Shown here piece by piece: positions 42,210 through 48,104 of a stretch of 48,104 nt of DNA; the stretch's first letter is position 1; the number at the start of each line of letters is the position of its first letter. The notes beneath the pieces were generated by a model. The model did not search any database. It was given only the letters and a program-made list of their open reading frames with translations, and was not told the origin of the DNA. The translations under genes and the position numbers were made by a program. Source of the stretch: JAVKDP01 sp040222185. Lineage in GTDB: Bacteria > Bacteroidota > Rhodothermia > Balneolales > Balneolaceae. The stretch is taken from NCBI GenBank assembly GCA_040222185.1, contig JAVKDP010000077.1:1-48104 (forward strand), read 5' to 3'.

Positions 42210-44138
42210 CTACTCCCCTTCCCTTACTAAAACCAGTTGCTGGCTATCGGCATATCGAACTTTATCAAAAAACTCTTTGAAGTCAGCGTATTTATCTGGT
42301 TCTATACTTTTCTCCTTTATCGAGAAATGCCTGACATATATTAATTCATTTTCATCAGTTAATGAGAATGTTGCTTTGTACTCTCCAAAACTATAAGAAT
42401 ACTCAATATCCTGAGGCATCGATTCCACTTCAAAACTTCCAGGAGTAGCAAACATAGCGGAATCAGTCTCAGTAAATACATATGGAAATTTAACGGGCTG
42501 AGTTCTCGAATCTTCATCAGGAATAGATAGTTGCCATCTATTCAACCGGTTAATTGGAATAAACAGTCTTTTGCTAGAAGAACTTGCATAGCTTTCAAGG
42601 TCAGCTACATACCTATACTTTGATTCTTCGTCGCGCTCTAAAATTGGTGTAAAATCATAATCGATCACTTTCCGTTTGTCTACATCCAAGCCTCTTTCTA
42701 CCCATTCTACTCTTTCTTTCTCAGAAACAGGAATAATCGTATTTAGAACTATGTCTTGCATAAACCCTCGTGATTCCACTTCACCTTCAAGCCGGGCATT
42801 ACCGTCTTCGAGTATAGAGAAATTCAAAGTAGACGCGCTCAGGTTTTGCTTATAATCAGTTAAAGGAGTTTCAATTAACTCACCACCATTTTCAGTTATT
42901 AAGAGGGCTTCTTTACCTTCATTTCCGCTACCAATTCTATTGGGCATTAAATATTTACTGGTACATTCAAGCCAGATAACGTCTCCATTTTCTAACGTCA
43001 CTCTGATAATCACATGATTGAACTGGTTACTTGGAAAGTCGGCAACCATTTCCGGAGAGTTTACTCCATTTCTTATTAGTACCGATTCTGCTTTGATACC
43101 CACATGCTCCAGTGCAGCATGCATATAATTAGTTAAGGCTTTACAATCACCGTAACTATTATTGAATACATATTCTGCCGAGTAAGGTTTCCACCCTCCA
43201 ATACCCAATTGAATACTAACATACCTGGTCTTTTCTTGTAAGTAATTATATAAAATTTGCACTTTATTAGCGCCAGAGTTCACTCCTGAAACCAATAAAT
43301 CAATCTCTTTTTTAGCTTCTTCAGGCAATACCCGGGTTTCTTTACCCAAATCATAATACCACTTACCAAAATCTTTCCAGGTCGATGCCACTCCTTCTGA
43401 GTTTTCCATTTTAAACTTACCCGGAGCAACAAGTACATGTGGTAATAAATCTCTAGACGAAGGACCTAAAGGTTCCCTTTCAATCGGTAAGCTAAAGCCC
43501 ATATCCCATGTATATTTTTTAACTCCGCCTTCCGTTTGGATCTCAGGTTCCATATCCATGTTTTGAGTTAGATATCGTACACCTGTGTTTCCCCGGTCTA
43601 TCAAAGTAAATGTGGATGACTCAACACTCTGGCCCATACTTTGGGGAAACCAGGAAGGTAAGTTCAGAAGACCAGAATATGTTTGCTCATACTCTACTTC
43701 AATTGTATATGGGAAAGAGTTATGCAAAAGGTTTAGAACTTTTACTCTGTTATCGGAAAAAAAAGATCCCCCTGTTGCGCTATAATCTTCTGCATCGTTT
43801 ATGGAGAACGTTCTTATAACTTCGCCCCTTTTATCCCTTATGGTCGCATTTAATCGGTTCACAGACACAAAATCATCATAGAATATTACTATCTGAGCCA
43901 GGTCCTTATCTTCTTTATCATAGATTGTAAGTGCCTCTTTAACCGTGTAAACTGCTTTTGAAAAATCTTTTACATCCAAAACAGTTTCACTGGCACGAAT
44001 TGTAGAATTGGCATTTAACTGTAATAGAGGGTTTAGATTGGAATAGTCTTCATACCCTAGATCAATATGATTTTTTGAACTACTACAACCAAGAGCCAAA
44101 AGAATAGTAATCGATAAAACCAGTAGTATCTTATTCAT
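42210..44138 (-). CDS. DUF3857 / transglutaminase-like lipoprotein (paralogue with catalytic Cys)
   Basis: 642 aa. Signal peptide with lipobox LALGC (Cys18). DUF3857 region in about residues 50-220, then a transglutaminase-like core around 290-410 and a beta-rich C-terminal part. The core has GWKPYSAEYVFNNSYGDCKALT with a Cys at the catalytic position, His in SNQFNHVIIRV, and WLECTSKY where Asp is usual. Its start is one base after the stop of the next gene upstream, so the two are cotranscribed. These proteins are common in Bacteroidota, often in the periplasm. No substrate is known. Confidence 0.88.
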   Translation of the reverse strand: MNKILLVLSITILLALGCSSSKNHIDLGYEDYSNLNPLLQLNANSTIRASETVLDVKDFSKAVYTVKEALTIYDKEDKDLAQIVIFYDDFVSVNRLNATIRDKRGEVIRTFSINDAEDYSATGGSFFSDNRVKVLNLLHNSFPYTIEVEYEQTYSGLLNLPSWFPQSMGQSVESSTFTLIDRGNTGVRYLTQNMDMEPEIQTEGGVKKYTWDMGFSLPIEREPLGPSSRDLLPHVLVAPGKFKMENSEGVASTWKDFGKWYYDLGKETRVLPEEAKKEIDLLVSGVNSGANKVQILYNYLQEKTRYVSIQLGIGGWKPYSAEYVFNNSYGDCKALTNYMHAALEHVGIKAESVLIRNGVNSPEMVADFPSNQFNHVIIRVTLENGDVIWLECTSKYLMPNRIGSGNEGKEALLITENGGELIETPLTDYKQNLSASTLNFSILEDGNARLEGEVESRGFMQDIVLNTIIPVSEKERVEWVERGLDVDKRKVIDYDFTPILERDEESKYRYVADLESYASSSSKRLFIPINRLNRWQLSIPDEDSRTQPVKFPYVFTETDSAMFATPGSFEVESMPQDIEYSYSFGEYKATFSLTDENELIYVRHFSIKEKSIEPDKYADFKEFFDKVRYADSQQLVLVREGE

Positions 44139-44139
44139 T

Positions 44140-46161
44140 CTAGGATTCCTTTTTAAGTACGATATTATCCTTTAATGAAGCAGCTAAAACTTCATAAAGC
44201 TCCTTTATTATTCCATACTCTGTTGGCATAAAACGATTCTTATTTATTCTGAACCTATAATTGATTGACACCTTGTTACCATTAACCTGGGTAATACGTC
44301 TGAAGTCACCAGCTTTTTCAGGTAACCGGTGTAAAACAGATTTTGGAGCTTCATCAAAAACCCAGCCTTCGGGTATTGTGATATTTATAATCATGTTTTC
44401 AGAAAAAGTATAATTATAGTCTACCGGGAAGGTTCTTTCTTCAAGAGTGAATGGATTTTCCTTATCAGCATGCATAATCATTGGATTGAAATACCTGATA
44501 TTACTCTGAGAATCATCCTTATAGCTAAAATGTACTGTGTAATCGAAAGACTCGTCTAGTTTATCTTTATTAATAATGGTGCTATCAACAGAGAAACCTT
44601 CCATTTCTTCAAAAATCTCTTCCTGAATGCTGCCATTCAAGTCATCGAGATCAAATGACACCCTGTTACCTAGAGCGTAATAACCTTTTGTATTAGAGTT
44701 CAGAGTACCTGTAAACCCATCTTCTGTTATGTCGATATTTAGCATATGAACAAGGCTATTCTTTGATTTGTTCTCCAACGGAATCCAAAGTTTCTCACCT
44801 TCATATATAATTATTCCTCTACCATTTAATACCTCAGACGGAAGTAAGTTATAAGGTCGATGCTCACCTTTTGCATCTAAAAGATAGGTTTCTTCCCCAA
44901 TTTCCACATAAGCTATAGTGTGATTAAACTGGCCTGCTAGTGGGAAAAGAGTAATAACTTCACCATTTGTTCTGGTACTAATAGCTACAGGATGAGCCTC
45001 TATGCCCGCTTCTCTTAACATTTGAATAAGAATTAGGTTTATTGCAGTACCATTTCCCGTTCCTTCCGTGTAGATATCTTTTAAGGGATCAAATGCATAC
45101 AGCCCATAATATTCATCCCATTCCATTACTTCTTTTACATGATTATAAACTGCAATCAATTTATCCAAATCAGTTTCAAGGCCTTCTACGGCAGATGTAG
45201 TTGCATCAGTAAGCTCTTTGCTTGATCTAAGCCGATCACCATAATCCTCATCCTCAAGTAAATTGTATACTAAGCCTCCCCAGCTCCCCAAATAGTTATT
45301 TTTTCTTTGGTTTGGAAACTGAATTGATTCTAATTGATACCTTATATGTGACAGATAATCAACAGTGGCTTTCATATATGGTTCATCTTTAATAGCTGGT
45401 AAATCATTCATAGCATATATATACTCTGTTCCATTAAAGTTTACTCTGTAATCACTTCTTTGCCCTGCAGTATTAATTACACTGGTTGTAACTTGCTGCT
45501 GGTCTTGTGTTTCTCGTACTGTAAAGTTCCCTGTATATACATTCTGCTGACTTACATCAAATTTCTCAAAACCTCGCGTAACTGTTAAGTAATTGAACCA
45601 TTCAGGAATTTTAGCTTTGTACTCACTATATATAACCGGTATATCGTCTTGAAAATACCAATCAGGGAAGTCTAATGGGTTATTTGAATTCAGCTCATAG
45701 CTGTATTCCATCACACTTCCTTTTTTTAAACCAGGAATTGTAAATTTAACCTCAGAGTAACGTTCCGATAACCTCTCTGTATATCTATCTCTTCTACCAA
45801 CCGACTCTTTCTTAATTTTTCCATTTTCCTGGAGAGTGTATGATTCGGCTTTTATATTTTTCACTTCCTGTGGCTCGTAGGCTCCTTCATTTCTGAAGAA
45901 GATTGAAACATCACCTTCTTCAAGACCTTCATCAGTAAGTATTTTAATCCGTACATGTCTTTTGATTGATAACCGGAATTCATTGTTCCTGTAGTCGAGA
46001 TTTGTTTCCCCAACTGAGAACAAAACCACTGCACTTGCAGTCGAATCTTTCTCATATACGGTCATTTCAAGTTGTTCTTTGGGCACTTTCCCAAATTTAT
46101 ATGTTTGCGCCTGTAGTGCAGTTGTGAAGAGCAAAAGCACGGCGATAGTTAGTTTTTTCAT
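44140..46161 (-). CDS. DUF3857 / transglutaminase-like exported protein (paralogue lacking the catalytic Cys)
   Basis: 673 aa. Signal peptide MKKLTIAVLLLFTTALQAQ, no lipobox. The fold matches its downstream neighbour: DUF3857-type front part, then a transglutaminase-like core, then a beta-rich back end. In the core the catalytic position reads TEGTGNGTAINLILIQML where active relatives have GDC, so the Cys is missing. The His (GQFNHTIAYV) and Asp (YLLDAKGEHRPYNLL) are kept. The two genes are separated by one base. It is likely a pseudoenzyme partner of the next protein (inference). Confidence 0.85.
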   Translation of the reverse strand: MKKLTIAVLLLFTTALQAQTYKFGKVPKEQLEMTVYEKDSTASAVVLFSVGETNLDYRNNEFRLSIKRHVRIKILTDEGLEEGDVSIFFRNEGAYEPQEVKNIKAESYTLQENGKIKKESVGRRDRYTERLSERYSEVKFTIPGLKKGSVMEYSYELNSNNPLDFPDWYFQDDIPVIYSEYKAKIPEWFNYLTVTRGFEKFDVSQQNVYTGNFTVRETQDQQQVTTSVINTAGQRSDYRVNFNGTEYIYAMNDLPAIKDEPYMKATVDYLSHIRYQLESIQFPNQRKNNYLGSWGGLVYNLLEDEDYGDRLRSSKELTDATTSAVEGLETDLDKLIAVYNHVKEVMEWDEYYGLYAFDPLKDIYTEGTGNGTAINLILIQMLREAGIEAHPVAISTRTNGEVITLFPLAGQFNHTIAYVEIGEETYLLDAKGEHRPYNLLPSEVLNGRGIIIYEGEKLWIPLENKSKNSLVHMLNIDITEDGFTGTLNSNTKGYYALGNRVSFDLDDLNGSIQEEIFEEMEGFSVDSTIINKDKLDESFDYTVHFSYKDDSQSNIRYFNPMIMHADKENPFTLEERTFPVDYNYTFSENMIINITIPEGWVFDEAPKSVLHRLPEKAGDFRRITQVNGNKVSINYRFRINKNRFMPTEYGIIKELYEVLAASLKDNIVLKKES

Positions 46162-46356
46162 CAGCCCGTAAGTTATTGTAATTGACTTATTAGTTGATTA
46201 CTAAATAGCATTATTTCATAGAAATACAAAGTCTTCTTTTTTAAAAAAAACGAACTAATTCAGGAACTTTTTTTTAGCGATTCACTTAAAGCGTGTAACA
46301 TTTCACCATTTATTAAACTCTTCTAACAAAAGTTTTAAAGGACAGAAATTGGGACT

Positions 46357-47955
46357 ATGAATCAAAGCAGTATCAAGAATTCAATACCCTTCATCAAGAA
46401 TAAAGCCGCTACGGGTCTTACAGAATACGCAGGAGAATGGGGTAAGACTCAGGCAGCACATCTTGTACGGAGAACTCATTTTGGAAACAAAATAAACGAC
46501 CTCAACCGAATCAGAATTTTAGGCTCAGCCTCAGCAGCAGCTACTACTTTAGTTGACGAAGCAGCCTCAGCCATTCTTCCTGATGATCCATCCTGGTTTA
46601 ACAATGGTAATTCTGGTGACATTTTGGATATGTATGATATCCAGTTTAGATGGATGGATGGTATGTATGATGGAGGATTACTGGAGCGCATGATGCTCTT
46701 TTGGACAAATCATTTTGCAGTGTCTTACCAAAACATGAATGATTTACCCGGGAAAGCATCCAACAGTTATGCCAGCCACATGTTTAAATATGTGAAGCTG
46801 ATTCAGCAAAAAGGTTTTGGAGATTTTAAGGAGTTAGTCCGTGATATGAGTAAAAACTCAGCCATGGTTTACTACCTCAACAACTATAATAATCGGGCAG
46901 GTCAGCCTAATGAGGATTTTGCCCGCGAACTGTTGGAACTTTTTACTCTCGGCCCAAAGGATAAAAACGGAGCAGATAACTACACCGAAAACGATGTAGC
47001 AGAAGTAGCTAAAGCTGTAACGGGCTGGCGTGTTAACGACGCAACACTTTCTAGCTACTTTGATGAAGAACGATTCGATAGTAGCTCCAAAACTATATTG
47101 AGCCAGTCCTCAAACTATGATCTTGATGGTGTTGTTGACCTAGTATTCAGTGAAAAAGAGAGTGAAGTAGCCTGGTTCCTTTGTCGAAAACTCTATGTGT
47201 TTTTTATAAGTGCAGAACCTGATAATGCAGCTATTGAAGATTTGGCTAACTACTGTATCTCTGTAAATTTTAATATCTCAGATGTACTGAAAAACCTGTT
47301 TAGCAGTGCTCATTTTTATGATGATCGATTTATAGGTTCCAGGATTAAAAGCCCTTCTGAAGTTTTCCTTTGCTTTCTGAGACAACTGGAGATTGCCCCC
47401 AGCTCTGAGATTAAAGAATATATTCGAGTTCAAATGCAGGGCCTTAATGAAGAGCTACTTCGCCCTGAAACTGTATTCGGATGGTCAGGATACAACCCTC
47501 CTGACTCTGATGGCACACCAGGTCATTACGTCTGGTTAAATACAAACCTTATGCCAGCTCGTTGGGATAACCTCACTGATATTATTTACGGTTACGATGG
47601 AGCTGGTTCAGAGTATGATCCTATCAAGATAGCTGAGAAAGTTTCCGATCCTTCGAACCCATTCTCTTTAGCTGAAGATATTGCTGAACACTTACTTTCT
47701 GTTCCTTTAGATAAAGCTGGTATCAGAGAAGTAGAAGAAGACTTTGCCGGTAATCCGGCTCTTGTTCCTGATGTATCAGGATTTTCTGAACACAAAATAA
47801 ACCTCTCTAAAATATTGCTCGGTTCTATTCCCTGGTATGAATGGACTGCTAATTCAGATAATGAAGACAATTTATTTTACGAGGATACTTTTGCCGAAAG
47901 TCTGAGACAATACATTTCTTATCTGATTCAACTTCCTGCTTACCAACTTATTTAA
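46357..47955 (+). CDS. DUF1800-family protein
   Basis: 532 aa without an obvious signal peptide. Typical motifs of the DUF1800 family: AAHLVRRTHFGNKINDL at the start, ERMMLFWTNHFAVSYQ, NNRAGQPNEDFARELLELFT and YNPPDSDGTPGHYVW. Such proteins nearly always sit next to a DUF1501 gene, and here one begins 15 bp downstream. Their role is unknown; they are common in Planctomycetes, Bacteroidota and Balneolota and have been linked to export or extracellular material. The gene is divergent from the DUF3857 pair with a 195-bp gap. A weak AAAGGA ribosome-binding site lies upstream. Confidence 0.9.
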   Translation: MNQSSIKNSIPFIKNKAATGLTEYAGEWGKTQAAHLVRRTHFGNKINDLNRIRILGSASAAATTLVDEAASAILPDDPSWFNNGNSGDILDMYDIQFRWMDGMYDGGLLERMMLFWTNHFAVSYQNMNDLPGKASNSYASHMFKYVKLIQQKGFGDFKELVRDMSKNSAMVYYLNNYNNRAGQPNEDFARELLELFTLGPKDKNGADNYTENDVAEVAKAVTGWRVNDATLSSYFDEERFDSSSKTILSQSSNYDLDGVVDLVFSEKESEVAWFLCRKLYVFFISAEPDNAAIEDLANYCISVNFNISDVLKNLFSSAHFYDDRFIGSRIKSPSEVFLCFLRQLEIAPSSEIKEYIRVQMQGLNEELLRPETVFGWSGYNPPDSDGTPGHYVWLNTNLMPARWDNLTDIIYGYDGAGSEYDPIKIAEKVSDPSNPFSLAEDIAEHLLSVPLDKAGIREVEEDFAGNPALVPDVSGFSEHKINLSKILLGSIPWYEWTANSDNEDNLFYEDTFAESLRQYISYLIQLPAYQLI

Positions 47956-47970
47956 TAGAGAGTATTTATT

Positions 47971-48104
47971 ATGTGTAATCACAATCATTCATCAAATACA
48001 AAAAAGAACCGTCATGGAAGCAGCCTTGAACACGGCGAAGCTCATGAACATGATCATAATAGCTGGACCAGAAGGAGCTTTTTAAGCACTCTTGGTATAG
48101 GAGC
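47971..48104 (+). CDS. DUF1501-family protein, N-terminal fragment at window edge
   Basis: 44 visible codons from the ATG at 47971, then the window ends. The segment begins MCNHNHSSNTKKNRHGSSLE, followed by a His-rich piece (HGEAHEHDHN) and the twin-arginine-like WTRRSFLSTLGIG, which fits the Tat signal typical of DUF1501 proteins. It is 15 bp after the DUF1800 gene, so the two form an operon. Identity is inferred from the Tat motif and from its partner. The His-rich N-terminus is unusual. Confidence 0.75.
   Translation, partial: MCNHNHSSNTKKNRHGSSLEHGEAHEHDHNSWTRRSFLSTLGIG

Overview
The window is a chromosomal segment of an AT-rich Gram-negative bacterium of the Bacteroidota/Balneolota (FCB) type, most likely Balneolales. 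The clues are two secreted proteins ending in a type IX secretion (Por) sorting domain with the NYPNPFNP signature, many small lipoproteins, menaquinone genes, a short eukaryote-type glutamine synthetase (GSII), DUF1800/DUF1501 genes, and several Bacteroidota-style -7 elements (TAnnTTTG). No phage, insertion sequence, CRISPR array, rRNA or tRNA is visible. It reads as core genome with some lineage-specific envelope genes.

Layout. 1-6.0 kb (minus strand): rsmB-like methyltransferase, then a tight run gatB - redoxin-like lipoprotein - tpiA - purD (cut by the window edge). 6.2-10.8 kb (plus): rhodanese lipoprotein, pckA with its terminator, and a translationally coupled CBM9-like / GHL10-like lipoprotein pair. 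10.8-12.5 kb (minus): prfA plus a small lipoprotein. 12.6-18.4 kb (plus): purK, a 935-aa T9SS cargo with an LTD domain, purE, and two tandem paralogous small secreted proteins. 18.6-19.9 kb (plus): RRM protein, DoxX-like protein and YbjQ-like protein, each followed by a clear intrinsic terminator. 20-23.1 kb: a secreted Arg/Tyr-rich protein (minus), then ECF sigma - membrane anti-sigma candidate - repeat protein, linked by 4-bp overlaps. 23.1-28.1 kb (minus): MacB-like permease, DUF2141 protein, CsaA, M23 peptidase with T9SS domain, GSII. 28.4-31.8 kb (plus): menA-menC-menE. 31.8-35.0 kb (minus): CPBP protease with a tetratricopeptide-like N-terminus, purB. 35.3-37.4 kb (plus): amt and an outer-membrane porin-like protein. 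37.5-46.2 kb (minus): M48 lipoprotein, murB, CNNM/CorC-type protein, ssb and two tandem DUF3857/transglutaminase-like proteins. 46.4 kb to the end (plus): DUF1800 protein and the start of its DUF1501 partner.

Functional threads. Four purine genes (purD, purK, purE, purB) lie within 35 kb but not in one operon. Nitrogen assimilation appears twice (GSII and amt-porin), and the two upstream regions share an exact 13-bp sequence containing a 10-bp palindrome, which suggests a common regulator. Envelope biology dominates the accessory genes: T9SS cargo, lipoproteins, M23/M48 peptidases, an ECF regulon-like operon, and a protein built from about seven 36-37-residue repeats. I found no feature that demonstrates a wholly new system. 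The best leads are the 38-bp direct repeats that bracket the rsmB-like gene, the shared nitrogen-gene palindrome, the sigma/anti-sigma/repeat-protein operon and the unassigned N-terminal domain of the 935-aa T9SS cargo.
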